Origin: Nonomuraea wenchangensis
GTDB lineage: Bacteria > Actinomycetota > Actinomycetes > Streptosporangiales > Streptosporangiaceae
Length of the DNA: 64,000 nt
NCBI RefSeq assembly: GCF_900111685.1
Contig: NZ_FOHX01000002.1
Location: 307,869 to 371,868, forward strand
Reading direction: 5' to 3'
The translations under genes were made by a program, and so were the position numbers. Within the stretch, counting starts at the first letter, position 1; every line of letters begins with the position of its first letter. Of this stretch, positions 51,137 through 60,515 are shown piece by piece. Under the pieces are notes generated by a model. That model saw only the letters and a program-made list of their open reading frames with translations. It was not told the origin of the DNA and did not search any database.

Positions 51137-51895
51137 TCAGGGTCGTAGACGGGCGATGAAGAGGCCCGCCTGCCGTACCGCGTGGACCAGGGCCTGTTCG
51201 GAGCCTGCGGGACCGTGTGCGAGGACCGCGTACGCGACCCCGCCCATCAGCCCCACGTCCGTGCGGATCCCCTCATCGGTGCCGGTCTTGTTGGCCAGCC
51301 ACGCCGCCTCCAGGTCGTGCCGCAGCAGCGCGGGGACCAGGCCGTGGTCGGTGTTGGCCAGCATCCACTCGCGCAGCTGCACCTGCCACCCCGCGCCGCC
51401 CCCGACCAGCGAAGCCAGCCCAGCCAGTTCCCGGGCCGTCCCCAGCGCGAACGTCGGCGGGTCCGCGGGCGTGCGCGGCTCGCGGATGCGGTCGAGCAGC
51501 CGCGTCCTGGTCAGCCCGAGCGCCGCGGCGGCCGCGTTGACCCGGTCCAGGCCGACGCGGCGCAGCAGCGCGTTCGTCGCGGTGTTGTCGCTGACCGCCG
51601 CGGTCAGCAGCGCCAGGTCGCCGACCGTCCACCGCCGCTGCGACAGCCCGAGCAGCAGGCCGGACCCGCCGCAGTAGTCGTCGTCGACCAGCTCCACCGG
51701 CTCCTCGGCGTCGAGGATGCCGCCTTCGAGGGACATCGCCACCTCCGCCAGCAGCAGCAGCTTCCCCACGCTGGCCAGCGGCAGCTCCACGTCGGCGTTG
51801 ACGGCCGGCCCCGGCGCGCCGGGGCCGCGGACGGCCACCGCCAGCGTCCCCGGGCAGGCCGCGGCGATCTCCTCCAGGGTCTTGGGGGCGCTCAC
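51137..51895 (-). CDS. Serine beta-lactamase-like (penicillin-recognising) hydrolase without signal peptide
   Basis: 252 residues. All three class A motifs are present: Ser42-x-x-Lys45 in ASVGK, SDN in AAVSDNTATN, and KTG in LANKTGTDEG. There is no signal peptide, so it would act in the cytoplasm, unusual for a true beta-lactamase. It overlaps the end of the N-acyl-D-amino-acid deacylase gene (GTGA, 4 nt) and so probably works in the same pathway, for example as a D-peptidase or amidase on imported cell-wall fragments. Confidence 0.88.
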   Translation of the reverse strand: MSAPKTLEEIAAACPGTLAVAVRGPGAPGPAVNADVELPLASVGKLLLLAEVAMSLEGGILDAEEPVELVDDDYCGGSGLLLGLSQRRWTVGDLALLTAAVSDNTATNALLRRVGLDRVNAAAAALGLTRTRLLDRIREPRTPADPPTFALGTARELAGLASLVGGGAGWQVQLREWMLANTDHGLVPALLRHDLEAAWLANKTGTDEGIRTDVGLMGGVAYAVLAHGPAGSEQALVHAVRQAGLFIARLRP

Positions 51896-53469
51896 GGCGT
51901 GACCACCCCTCCGGGGCGGGCCGCCGTCAGGCCGCCGTCGCGGACCGCGACCTGCCCGGCCACCACCACGGCGCGCAATCCGTCCGGCGGCTGCAGCGGA
52001 TCCTGGTAGGTCGCCCCGTCGGCCACCGTGGCCGGATCGAACAGCACGAGATCGGCGCGCGCCCCGTCACGGACCGCGCCCCGGTCCCGCAGCCCGAAAC
52101 GCGCCGCCGCCATGCCGGTCATCTTCGCCACGGCCGACTCCAGCGACAGCAGCCCCTGCTCCCTGACGTACCGTCCGAGCACCCGCGGGAACGTGCCCGC
52201 CAGCCGTGGGTGCGGATGTCCCGGCTTGGGCACTCCGTCCGAGCCGATCATCGAGAAGTCGCACGCGAGCACCCGCCGCACGTCGTCCTCCCGCATCGAG
52301 TGGCTGATGATCGTCACCTCGCCCTCCTCTGCCAGCAGCAGCTCCGCCGCCGCGTCCACCGGATCGCCGCCGAGCGAGGCGATCGTGCGCCCCTCGACCT
52401 CCGGGTTGCGCACGGCGCACGCCACCGAGATGCGGTCCCAGCCGCCGTTGCCGACCGTGTTCTCCCAGCCGGGCACGCCCTCGGCGATCGCCCGCCGCAT
52501 CCGCTCCCGCTGCGCCGGGTTCCGCAGTCGCTCCAGCAGGGCCCCGGTTCCGCCGTCGTTGGCCCACGGCGGCAGCATCGCCGACAGCGACGTCGACGCC
52601 TCGGTGTAGGGGTAGACGTCGCAGGTGACGTCCATCCCGCCGGCGCGCAGCTCGGACAGGTAGGCCAGCGTGCGCTCGGTGCGGCCCCAGGCGTACTTGC
52701 CCGCCGTCTTGTGGTGGGAGACGTGCAGCGCCGCGCCGCTCCTGCGGGCGATCCTCACCGCCTCCTCCAGCGCCTCCTCGACGCGCGCCATCTCGTCGCG
52801 CAGGTGCGTCACGTACGGCCTGCCGTACCGCGCCGCGACCCTGGCCAGCGCCACCACCTCGTCGGTGCCGCCGTACGTGCCCGGCGTGTAGATCAGGCCG
52901 GTCGACAGGCCGGCCGCGCCCTGGGCGAGCGCCCGGTCCAGCAGGTCGCACATGACGTCGAGCTCGTACGGTGTGGCCGCCCGGTCCGCGTAGCCCACGA
53001 CCCCGGCCCGGAGGGTGCCGTGCCCCACCAATGAGGCCAGGTGGTTCGACCGGGGAGCATCCGCATGGGCCGCCGCGAAGCCCTCGAAGTCCTCGAATAT
53101 GGGTACGTTGCCGCCGAAGCCGACGCGGCTTGAGGCCCGCATCTCCGGGATCCGCTCGGGCAGCGCGGGGAAGAGCCCCGACCCGCAGTTGCCGCTGATC
53201 TCGACCGTCACCCCCATCCGGACAGGCGCGGCGGCCAGTTCCCATGCCTCGGGACCCAGCAGGGTGGCGGCGTCGGAGTGCGTGTGCACGTCGATGAAGC
53301 CGGGGGCGACCACCAGGCCGGCGGCGTCGAGGACCTCCCGCGCCGCGGCCTCCCCCGTGGGGGGCAGCAGGACGACGCGGCCCTCGCGCACGCCCACGTC
53401 GGCCGGGCGCAAGGGAGTGCCGGTGCCGTCGGCGACCTGGCCGCCGCGGATCAACAGGTCGAGGTTCAA
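51892..53469 (-). CDS. N-acyl-D-amino-acid deacylase (D-aminoacylase, amidohydrolase superfamily)
   Basis: 525 residues. Metal motif FIDVHTHSD is at ~58-66. [15 protein letters not shown] is characteristic of D-aminoacylases (the Cys ligand), with [35 protein letters not shown] and the C-terminal Asp loop [10 protein letters not shown]. It removes the acyl group from N-acyl-D-amino acids or D-terminal dipeptides, freeing D-amino acids. It overlaps the ATP-binding protein gene upstream by 4 nt. Confidence 0.93.
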   Translation of the reverse strand: MNLDLLIRGGQVADGTGTPLRPADVGVREGRVVLLPPTGEAAAREVLDAAGLVVAPGFIDVHTHSDAATLLGPEAWELAAAPVRMGVTVEISGNCGSGLFPALPERIPEMRASSRVGFGGNVPIFEDFEGFAAAHADAPRSNHLASLVGHGTLRAGVVGYADRAATPYELDVMCDLLDRALAQGAAGLSTGLIYTPGTYGGTDEVVALARVAARYGRPYVTHLRDEMARVEEALEEAVRIARRSGAALHVSHHKTAGKYAWGRTERTLAYLSELRAGGMDVTCDVYPYTEASTSLSAMLPPWANDGGTGALLERLRNPAQRERMRRAIAEGVPGWENTVGNGGWDRISVACAVRNPEVEGRTIASLGGDPVDAAAELLLAEEGEVTIISHSMREDDVRRVLACDFSMIGSDGVPKPGHPHPRLAGTFPRVLGRYVREQGLLSLESAVAKMTGMAAARFGLRDRGAVRDGARADLVLFDPATVADGATYQDPLQPPDGLRAVVVAGQVAVRDGGLTAARPGGVVTP

Positions 53470-54224
53470 AGCACCTGCCCCAGGAACGCGCGGGTGCGCT
53501 CGTGGCGCGGGCGGGAAAGCACCTCGCGCGGAGGTCCCTCCTCCACGATCACGCCGTCGTCGATGAACACCAAGTGATCACCTGCCTCCCGGGCGAAACC
53601 CATCTCGTGCGTCACCACGATCATTGTCATGCCGCTGGCGGCCAGGTCCCGCATCACGGCCAGCACCTCCTGCACCAGTTCGGGGTCCAGCGCGCTGGTC
53701 GGCTCGTCGAAGAGCATCACCTTCGGGTTCATCGCCAGGCTCCTGGCGATCGCGACCCGCTGCTGCTGCCCGCCCGACAGCTGGGCGGGGTAGTGGTGGG
53801 CGCGGTCGGCCAGCCCCACCCGCTCCAGCAGCTCGCCCGCCTGCCTGGCAGCGGCGGCGCGCGAGGCGCGCAGGACCGTGCGGGGGCCCTCCATGACGTT
53901 CTGCAGCGCCGTCATGTGCGGGAAGAGGTGGAAGCGCTGGAACACCATGCCGATCTTCTGCCGCTGCTCGCAGAGCTCGTCGGGCCGCAGAAGGTGCAGC
54001 CGGTCGCCGTGCTCGCGGAAGCCGATCAGCCGGCCGTCCACCCAGATGCGGCCGGAGTCGATCGTCTCCAGCCGGTTCACGCAGCGCAGCAGGGTGGACT
54101 TGCCGGATCCCGAGGGGCCGACGACGCAGACGACGCCGCCCTCCGGCACGTCCAGGCTGACGCCCTTGAGTACTTCCAGTGAGCCGTACCGCTTGCGGAC
54201 GGACTGAATGCGCACCATGCTCAC
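53466..54224 (-). CDS. Polar amino acid ABC transporter ATP-binding protein
   Basis: 252 residues. Walker [10 protein letters not shown], signature [16 protein letters not shown] and Walker [15 protein letters not shown]. GlnQ/HisP type, with the expected [18 protein letters not shown] start. It overlaps the permease gene by 4 nt and the deacylase gene by 4 nt. It energises uptake through 54221-55057. Confidence 0.95.
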   Translation of the reverse strand: MSMVRIQSVRKRYGSLEVLKGVSLDVPEGGVVCVVGPSGSGKSTLLRCVNRLETIDSGRIWVDGRLIGFREHGDRLHLLRPDELCEQRQKIGMVFQRFHLFPHMTALQNVMEGPRTVLRASRAAAARQAGELLERVGLADRAHHYPAQLSGGQQQRVAIARSLAMNPKVMLFDEPTSALDPELVQEVLAVMRDLAASGMTMIVVTHEMGFAREAGDHLVFIDDGVIVEEGPPREVLSRPRHERTRAFLGQVL

Positions 54225-55057
54225 GACCGCTCACCCCGCGCGAACCGCTTCTCCAGGAAGTGCTGGCCGACGCTGGCCACGCTGGTCAGCACCAGGTACC
54301 ACATCGACGCCACGATCAGCAGCGCGATCACCTCGAAGTTGCCCAGGTAGATGCGCTGGGCCACGGTCAGCAGCTCCGCGCCCGCGATCACCGACACCAT
54401 GGAGGTCGTCTTCAGCATCGAGACGAACTGGTTGCCCGTCGGCGGGATGATCACCCGCATCGCCTGCGGCAGCACCACCCGGCGCAGGATCTGCCTGTGC
54501 GACATGCCGAGCGCCTCGGCCGCCTCCCGCTGCCCGGGATCCACCGAGCGGATGCCCGCCCGCACGATCTCGGCCATGTAGGCGCCCTCGTTGATCGTCA
54601 GACCCAACGCCGCCGCCACGAACGGCGTCACCAGCGTGTTGGCCTGCCATTCCACGAACATCGGCCCGCCGAAGGGGATCCCGACCCCGATCACCGGGAA
54701 CACCAGCCCGATGTTGAACCAGAAGATCAGCTGCACCAGCAGGGGCGTGCCGCGGAAGAACCACGTGTACAGCCCCGCCGCGCCGCGCAGCACCGGGCTG
54801 TCCGACAGCTGCATCACCGCCGCGAGCACGCCCAGCGCCACGCCGAGGACCATCGACAGGAGCGTCAGCGCGATCGTCACGCCGAGCCCGCCCAGCACCC
54901 GGCCGTCGAACAGGTACTCGACGACCACGTCCCAGTGCAGGTTCTCGTTCACGGTGATCGTGTAGGCGAGCCAGATCAGCACCAGGCCCGCGGCGGCCCC
55001 GGCCACCATCCGGCCGGGCCGCCGCGGCGCGACGGCATTGACGGGGAGTTCGGTCAT
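54221..55057 (-). CDS. Polar amino acid ABC transporter permease
   Basis: 278 residues from ATG 55057, which overlaps the TGA of the binding-protein gene (ATGA). About five membrane spans; the HisM/GlnP-type EAA loop reads [20 protein letters not shown] then [15 protein letters not shown] single permease gene, so probably a homodimer in the membrane. Confidence 0.94.
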   Translation of the reverse strand: MTELPVNAVAPRRPGRMVAGAAAGLVLIWLAYTITVNENLHWDVVVEYLFDGRVLGGLGVTIALTLLSMVLGVALGVLAAVMQLSDSPVLRGAAGLYTWFFRGTPLLVQLIFWFNIGLVFPVIGVGIPFGGPMFVEWQANTLVTPFVAAALGLTINEGAYMAEIVRAGIRSVDPGQREAAEALGMSHRQILRRVVLPQAMRVIIPPTGNQFVSMLKTTSMVSVIAGAELLTVAQRIYLGNFEVIALLIVASMWYLVLTSVASVGQHFLEKRFARGERS

Positions 55058-55923
55058 GACGCGCCGGTGTTGATGGTGATCTTCGGCAGCGCGTTGGCGG
55101 CCGTGCCGTACTTGTCCAGGATCTGCTTGTACTCGCCGCTGTCGACCAGTTCCTGCAGCGCCTTGGCCACCGCGTCGCGCAGCGCGGGGTTGCGCTTGTC
55201 GATCGCGATGCCCCACGGGCCGGCGTCGTACTGCTCGGGCAGCACGTCGTACTTGCCGGTCTCCTTGGCGTACATGTGGCCGACGGGTGAGTCGACGATC
55301 GTGGCCACGCTGCGGCCGGAGTCGATCGTCAGCAGGCCGGTGGGGGCGTCCTCGCTCTGCATGATCTGCATCTTCTGCGCGCACTTGTCGTTCTGCCGCA
55401 GGCCGATGTCCAGGTTCGAGCTGCCCTTGGCCAGCACGACCTTCTTGCCGCACAGGTCCTCGAGCGTCTTGATGCCCTCGGGGTTCCCCTTCTTGACCAT
55501 GATCGAGCCGCCGGCGTTGAAGTAGTCGACGAAGTCGACCGCCTTGCGGCGCTGCTCGGTGTCGCTCAGCGAGGACATGGCGATGTCCCAGCGGCCCGCC
55601 TGGAGGCCGGGGATGAGCCCGTCGAAGGCGGCGTTCGTCGTCGTCACCTTCAGGCCGAGCCGTCCGGCGATCGCCGCCGCCAGGTCGATGTCCACGCCGG
55701 TCAGCTCCTGCGTGCCCGGCTTGTACATCTCCATCGGCGGATAGCCCTCAGAGGTCGCCATCCGCAGCTCGCCCGACTTCCGGACCTGGTCGGGCACGAG
55801 TTCCTTGGCGCTCTTGCCCGCGGCCGAGGGATCCGTGCGCGCCGCCGTGTCGGAGGTGGACCTGCCGCAGCCCGCGGACAGGGCGCAGACTGCGATCATC
55901 GCGATGACCAGGTGTTTTCGCAT
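55054..55923 (-). CDS. Polar amino acid ABC transporter substrate-binding lipoprotein
   Basis: About 289 residues from ATG 55923 (ATG 55932 or an upstream GTG are alternatives; ribosome signals are weak). The lipoprotein signal is MRKHLVIAMIAVCALSAGC. The family-3 solute-binding pattern follows: MATSEGYPPMEMYKPGTQEL, TGVDIDLAAAIAGRLG and GLIPGLQAGRWDIAMSSLSD. First gene of the operon 51137-55923. The enzymes downstream suggest that its ligand is a D-amino acid, N-acyl-D-amino acid or short wall peptide. Confidence 0.92.
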   Translation of the reverse strand: MRKHLVIAMIAVCALSAGCGRSTSDTAARTDPSAAGKSAKELVPDQVRKSGELRMATSEGYPPMEMYKPGTQELTGVDIDLAAAIAGRLGLKVTTTNAAFDGLIPGLQAGRWDIAMSSLSDTEQRRKAVDFVDYFNAGGSIMVKKGNPEGIKTLEDLCGKKVVLAKGSSNLDIGLRQNDKCAQKMQIMQSEDAPTGLLTIDSGRSVATIVDSPVGHMYAKETGKYDVLPEQYDAGPWGIAIDKRNPALRDAVAKALQELVDSGEYKQILDKYGTAANALPKITINTGAS

Positions 55924-56045
55924 GGCGGACATGGTGACGGCCAGCGCGGGGGGAGCCCAACGAACGTGCAGGGTTCTGGCCCTGAGCCTCACATTCTTCG
56001 ATGCTCATGAAGATCTGGACGACTCAGTCCTTAGGGTGTGCGGCC

Positions 56046-57263
56046 ATGACCATCTGGCCCCGCACCGCCACCTGGACCAGCGGCGAGCTTCACCTGGGCG
56101 GCCTGTCCGCCACGGAGCTCGCACAACGCCACGGAACTCCCGCTTACCTGCTGGACCGGGCCGACTTCGAGGCCCGCTGCCGCGCCTGGCTCGACGCGCT
56201 GCCCGACGGCGACGTCCACTACGGCGGCAAGGCGTTCCTGTGCCCCGAGGTGGTCCGCTGGCTCGCCGACCTGGGGCTGTCCCTGGACGTGTGCACCGGC
56301 GGCGAGCTCGCGGTCGCCATGGCCGGCGGCATGCCGCCCGAGCGGGTGGTCTTCCACGGGAACAACAAGTCCCTCGACGAGCTGCGCCGCGCCGTGGAGT
56401 GGGGCGTCGGCTGCATCGTCGTCGACTCCTTCACCGAGCTCGAACGGCTCACCTCGCTCGGCGCCCGCCAGCGGGTCATGATCCGCGTCACCCCCGGCGT
56501 GGACGCCGCCACCCACAAGGCCATCGCCACCGGCGGTGAGGACTCCAAGTTCGGCTTCTCCCTGTCCAACGGCGATGCGCTGCGCGCCGTACGCGCCGTC
56601 AGGGACACGCCGGGACTCGAGCTGTACGGCCTGCACTCCCACATCGGATCCCAGCTCTTCGACACCGAGGGCTTCGCCCTGGCGGCCCGGCGCATGGCCG
56701 ACTTCGCCGGCAGCGTCGGCGTCACCCGCCTCGACCTCGGCGGCGGGCTGGGCGTCGCCTACCGGCCGGGCGACCCGGAGCCGCCCACCCCGTCCGACGT
56801 GGTCGCGGCCCTGCGCAAGGAGGTCGGCGGGCTCGACCTGGCCGTCGAACCCGGCCGCTCCATCGCCGGGCCCACCACAGTCGCCCTTTACCGGGTCGGC
56901 ACCGTCAAGGGGACCTACGTCAGCGTCGACGGCGGCATGAGCGACAACCCGCGGCCCGCCATGTACGGCTCCCCGTACACCGCCGCGCTCGCCTCCCGCG
57001 CCTCGGACGCGCCGCTCGAACGGGTGGACGTGGTCGGCAAGCACTGCGAGAGCGGCGACCACCTCGTGCGCGACATCCCGCTGCCCGCCGACCTGCGCCC
57101 GGGAGACCTGCTCGCCGTGCCCGTGTCGGGGGCCTACCAGCGCTCGATGGCCAGCAACTACAACCACGTGACGAGGCCGCCCGTGATCGCCGTGTTCGAG
57201 GGGACGGACCGGGTGATCGTCCGCAGGGAGACCGAGGAGGACCTGCTCAGGTTGTATGTGTGA
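56046..57263 (+). CDS. lysA: PLP-dependent decarboxylase, diaminopimelate decarboxylase-like
   Basis: 405 residues from ATG 56046. PLP Lys62 is in VHYGGKAF; LDVCTGGELAVAMAGG, GLHSHIGSQ, RLDLGGGLGVAY and VEPGRSIAG are the phosphate-binding and substrate loops, and GKHCESGDHL carries the active-site Cys-Glu of the alanine-racemase/LysA fold. The likely reaction is D-centre decarboxylation of meso-diaminopimelate to L-lysine. It is divergent from the D-amino-acid operon, so it may be a second, catabolic LysA that uses diaminopimelate from wall peptides. A related D-ornithine or D-lysine decarboxylase is an alternative. Confidence 0.88.
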   Translation: MTIWPRTATWTSGELHLGGLSATELAQRHGTPAYLLDRADFEARCRAWLDALPDGDVHYGGKAFLCPEVVRWLADLGLSLDVCTGGELAVAMAGGMPPERVVFHGNNKSLDELRRAVEWGVGCIVVDSFTELERLTSLGARQRVMIRVTPGVDAATHKAIATGGEDSKFGFSLSNGDALRAVRAVRDTPGLELYGLHSHIGSQLFDTEGFALAARRMADFAGSVGVTRLDLGGGLGVAYRPGDPEPPTPSDVVAALRKEVGGLDLAVEPGRSIAGPTTVALYRVGTVKGTYVSVDGGMSDNPRPAMYGSPYTAALASRASDAPLERVDVVGKHCESGDHLVRDIPLPADLRPGDLLAVPVSGAYQRSMASNYNHVTRPPVIAVFEGTDRVIVRRETEEDLLRLYV

Positions 57264-57440
57264 CAGATGTGACTGGGGGCAGCTTGAGGGCTCCCTCGCC
57301 GCCGCTGTCGTCCTCGCGCGCAGCCGTCTCCCGCCGGCGATCCGGCGGACGCCGACCCGAACCGGCTTCACGATCGAGGATCGCTCGCCGGGCGCACGTG
57401 CCGCAGGCCGTCCCGGCAACTCGGAAGCTCATCCAACAGT

Positions 57441-57993
57441 TCAGCCGCTGGTCTCGACCATGTGGGCGTGGCGCATGAGCCGGTCGACGGTTGCTGTGGC
57501 CATGGTCTTGGGCATGATCGTGTCGAAACCGGAGGGATGGATGTTGCTGGTGACGGCCAGACTGCGGCGTTCGTAGGCGGCGTCCACCAGCCGATAGAAC
57601 GCTTCGGCGGTCTCGTGGCCGACCGGGAGCAGGCCGATGTCGTCGACCACGATGATGTCGGAGCGGCAGATCTTGGCGATGGTCCAGGCGACGCTGCCGT
57701 CGACGTGAGCCCGGCCGAAGGTGGCGGCCAGGGTTTCCAGGGTGAACCAGGACACGCGCAGGTCGGCGTCGATGGCCTGGTGGCAGAGCGCTTCAATGAA
57801 GTGGCGCTTGCCGGTGCCGGACGGGCCGGAGATCACGCAGTTCTCGCGGCGGCTGACCCATTCCAGGGTGCCCAGGGCGTTCTGGGTGGCCTGCGGGATG
57901 GAGGACAGTTCACTCTTCCAGGAGCCGAAGGTCTTGCCGTTGGGCAAGTTGGCGCTCTTGCGGCGGCTGCGCCTGGTGGCGTTGTCCCGGCCG
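57441..57993 (-). pseudogene. istB: IS21-family IstB-like ATPase remnant
   Basis: About 180 codons in frame without a proper start: SANLPNGKTFGSWKSELSSI, ISGPSGTGK followed by Arg where Ser/Thr is needed, VVDDIGLLPVGHETAEAFYR and DTIMPKTMATATVDRLMRHA. The protein stops right after HMVETSG, about 15 residues short of normal. Both ends and the Walker A residue are damaged, so it is inactive. No istA partner is present. Confidence 0.8.
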
Positions 57994-58298
57994 ACGACCT
58001 AGCGACGGCGGCCGGCGCCAGTCCGGCGGCGGAGACGGGGAAGGCGGCCGTGGGGAGCGGGCGGGAGGCATCGAACCACCTGTCTAGGACCCTGACTGAA
58101 CTGATCGTCAGGTCGATTCGGGAGATGTGGATTGTGCGAGTCGTCGTCCCATGCCACTTTCCTCTCATCAAGTGGCACAGAAATCCAGAAATCCGCCTCC
58201 ACTAAAGCCGGTGCACACCAGTGTCTCCACCGAAACCGGTGCGATTCATGGCGATGAGTACTGGAAGATCGCGGTGCATCAGGACGTTGCCCACAGGT

Positions 58299-58664
58299 AT
58301 GAAAATCAGCGAAGCTTCCAGAGTCAGCGGCGCGAGTGCGCGATCGTTGCGGCACTACGAGGATGAGGGCTTGATCGTCCCTGGTCGTTGCAGCAATGGG
58401 TTCCGCGACTACTGCCGGTCCACTATCGACCGGGTGCTCATCATCCGCTCGCTGCTGGAGTCTGGGCTACCCCTGCGGTTGATCAGGGAGGTTCTGCCCC
58501 GCCTCACTGATGAACCTGACGTCGGCACTGATGTGGTACGCGCGGAGTTCTTGTACGAGGTGCAGAGTTATCGCGATCGGCTCGCTGCACGTATCGCCGT
58601 TCTCAGCGATCAGCACGCGGCACTCGACACCTACCTTCGGGAGGCCCGCCGGCCTGATCCATGA
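58299..58664 (+). CDS. MerR-family transcriptional regulator
   Basis: 121 residues from ATG 58299; the ribosome site is weak and a GTG or ATG upstream (58221) adds 26 residues. MKISEASRVSGASARSLRHY then EDEGLIVPGR is the MerR helix-turn-helix. The C-terminal helix is short (AEFLYEVQSYRDRLAARIAV), without an obvious metal-binding Cys motif. It is followed by the quinone oxidoreductase gene, whose promoter has a MerR-type dyad. Confidence 0.9.
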   Translation: MKISEASRVSGASARSLRHYEDEGLIVPGRCSNGFRDYCRSTIDRVLIIRSLLESGLPLRLIREVLPRLTDEPDVGTDVVRAEFLYEVQSYRDRLAARIAVLSDQHAALDTYLREARRPDP

Positions 58665-58677
58665 CCGCCACTTGACC

Positions 58678-58693
58678 TTGACGCAAGTGTCAA
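58678..58693. promoter_or_regulatory. MerR-type operator TTGACGCAAGTGTCAA
   Basis: A dyad TTGAC-N6-GTCAA lying between a -35 (TTGACC, 58672) and a -10-like CCTACG (58697), spacing about 19, the long spacer typical of MerR-activated promoters. It is immediately upstream of the oxidoreductase start at 58711. Confidence 0.6.
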
Positions 58694-58710
58694 ACTCCTA
58701 CGTTCGATGC

Positions 58711-59727
58711 ATGGAGATCGACGAGCAGCAGCACGCTACTGAACAGACGGTACGAGCGCTGGTCCAGCGATCGCACCGCGGTCCGAAGGATCTGACCCTC
58801 ACGGCTGATCGGCGCCGCCCCGCCCCTGGGGCCGGCGAGTACCTGATCCGCGTGGGCGCCGCCGGGATCAACTTCGCTGACGTCATGCAGACCCATGGAA
58901 CTTACGGAGGAGGCCCCCAGGCACCCTATGTGGCGGGCTTCGAAGCCGCCGGCGAGATCGTGGGTGTCGGCCCGGACGTCGAGAGCCCGCTGCAACTCGG
59001 TACCCATGTCGTCGGAATCGGCCCGGGCGCCTTCGCGCAGTACATGACGATGCCGGCCGCGGGCGTGCTTCCCGTGCCTTCCGGTTGGAGCGATGCCGAA
59101 GCCCTCGGCCTGGTGCTGAACTGGGCCACCGCCTTGGCGGCACTGAAGCCATTGGGCGAGATCAAGACTGGCGAGGTGGTGCTCGTTCATGCCGCGGCCG
59201 GCGGCGTGGGGCAGGCTGCCGTTCGCCTCGCTCGCCACTACGGTGCGCGGGTGATCGCCACGGCGTCACCAGCAAAGCACAGCACCGTCAAGGCACTGGG
59301 CGCCGACGAAGCTCTGGACAGCACGCGCCCCGATCTGGCTAAGGAGATCACCCGCCTGACCGGCGGTGTCGACCTAACCCTGGAATCGGTGAGACAGGCC
59401 ACGTTCGAGGCCAGCCTGTCGGTCACCAAACCGTTCGTAGGACGCATTGTCGTATTCGGTGCTGCTTCCGGTGACGCCACTCTAACCACGCATGACCTGG
59501 TCTTCACCCACCAGGTCCAAATCAAGGGTCTGCACATCGGTGCGCTGGCGCTGCAGCAGCCGTCCCTCTACCAGTCGTTGCTGGTCGAGATTGAGGCACT
59601 CATCGCCCACGGCGTGTACCCGCCCGGCACCCCCCAGGTTCATCCCCTGGCGGAGGGGCCAGCCGTGCTGCAGCAACTCGAAGCAGGCCAGACACGCGGC
59701 AAGCATGCCCTCGATCCCTGGCGCTAA
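58711..59727 (+). CDS. Zinc-independent quinone oxidoreductase (MDR/QOR type)
   Basis: 338 residues from ATG 58711. The QOR pattern is AAGINFADVMQTHGTYGGGP; nucleotide binding is VVLVHAAAGGVGQAAVRLAR; no catalytic or structural zinc ligands are seen. It would reduce quinones or enones with NADPH. The short leader and the dyad at 58678 fit activation by the MerR regulator, as in oxidative or electrophile stress responses. Confidence 0.92.
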   Translation: MEIDEQQHATEQTVRALVQRSHRGPKDLTLTADRRRPAPGAGEYLIRVGAAGINFADVMQTHGTYGGGPQAPYVAGFEAAGEIVGVGPDVESPLQLGTHVVGIGPGAFAQYMTMPAAGVLPVPSGWSDAEALGLVLNWATALAALKPLGEIKTGEVVLVHAAAGGVGQAAVRLARHYGARVIATASPAKHSTVKALGADEALDSTRPDLAKEITRLTGGVDLTLESVRQATFEASLSVTKPFVGRIVVFGAASGDATLTTHDLVFTHQVQIKGLHIGALALQQPSLYQSLLVEIEALIAHGVYPPGTPQVHPLAEGPAVLQQLEAGQTRGKHALDPWR

Positions 59728-59817
59728 GTGCCCATGTGCATGCTGATTTACGCGCTTGCTGGTGGGCCGATATCAGGTGAAACTGTGACGTAGAGCGAAT
59801 CGGCTGAGACATAGAGC

Positions 59818-59870
59818 GACCTTCCGGTAGCAGCGGTGGGTATCCCAGCTACGTCACCAGCCGGAAGGTC
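59818..59870. repeat. Hairpin with 10-bp perfect arms, probable mobile-element relic
   Basis: GACCTTCCGG (59818-59827) and CCGGAAGGTC (59861-59870) with an inner GTAGC/GCTAC pair. Just upstream is a direct repeat GTAGAGCGA/ATAGAGCGA. It sits directly before the IS5-type fragment and may be a terminal or regulatory structure of a lost IS. Confidence 0.45.
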
Positions 59871-59878
59871 TGCCGCCG

Positions 59879-60202
59879 TTGTTCGCCACTGCTCCCATCG
59901 CTGTCTCTCGTAACGAAGAAACTGCCTGCTCATCTGTGGCCTGCCGGTATGGCCGCGGAGCCGATCATCCGATCCGGGCACCCCGCTACACCACCGACAT
60001 GAGTGAGGAGGAATGGCAGATCATCAAGCCGTTGATGCCCTGGCCGGCCTGGCTGGACGGCAACGGCGGCCGGCCCGGGAAGCACTGCCATGGCCTGATC
60101 ATGGACGCCATCCGGCATGTGGCCGACAACGGCTGCAAGTGGCGCAACCTGCCCGTCGACTTCCTGGCGCACCGTCCATGCGATCTTCACCCGCTCGTGT
60201 GA
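59879..60202 (+). pseudogene. IS5-family transposase N-terminal fragment
   Basis: MSEEEWQIIKPLMPWPAWLD, GNGGRPGKHCHGLIMDAIRH and VADNGCKWRNLPVDF are the DUF4096 N-terminal domain of IS5-type transposases. The DDE domain is absent; the frame ends at 60202. The next 235 bp (60203-60437) show nothing recognisable. Confidence 0.75.
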
Positions 60203-60437
60203 CGGTGATCTCTATGGGCCTGGGATGTCGAGAACCACAGGTCCAGACGGTCGGGCGCCTCATTCCGCCGTACGAGCGGCGCGATCTACCGTTCCTGGCC
60301 GTGATCGGAAAGTTGTTCGACGCGCAGCGGCGGCTCCCGGGCCGCCCCGTTCGCCCTCGCCGCGCGGTGATCATGCGGACCACCATGGCCGACAGCACCA
60401 AGCAACGAATCCACCCGTCAACGTGATGGTGATCGCG

Positions 60438-60515
60438 TCAAGGGGACTGCGCCGCCAGCAGGCGGCGCACGAGGGCCTCGTCGATCAGCGGGTCGTCGGG
60501 GTCAGGCGTCGGCAC
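60438..60515 (-). pseudogene. N-terminal remnant of a phosphotransferase (APH-like) gene
   Basis: GTG 60515 overlaps the end of the MFS gene and opens MPTPDPDDPLIDEALVRRLL then AAQ before a stop at 60438. The DExLVRRLLAxQ pattern is the usual start of actinobacterial aminoglycoside phosphotransferase-fold kinases (normally followed by FPQW). Only 25 codons remain; the rest was probably lost when the IS DNA entered. Confidence 0.45.
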
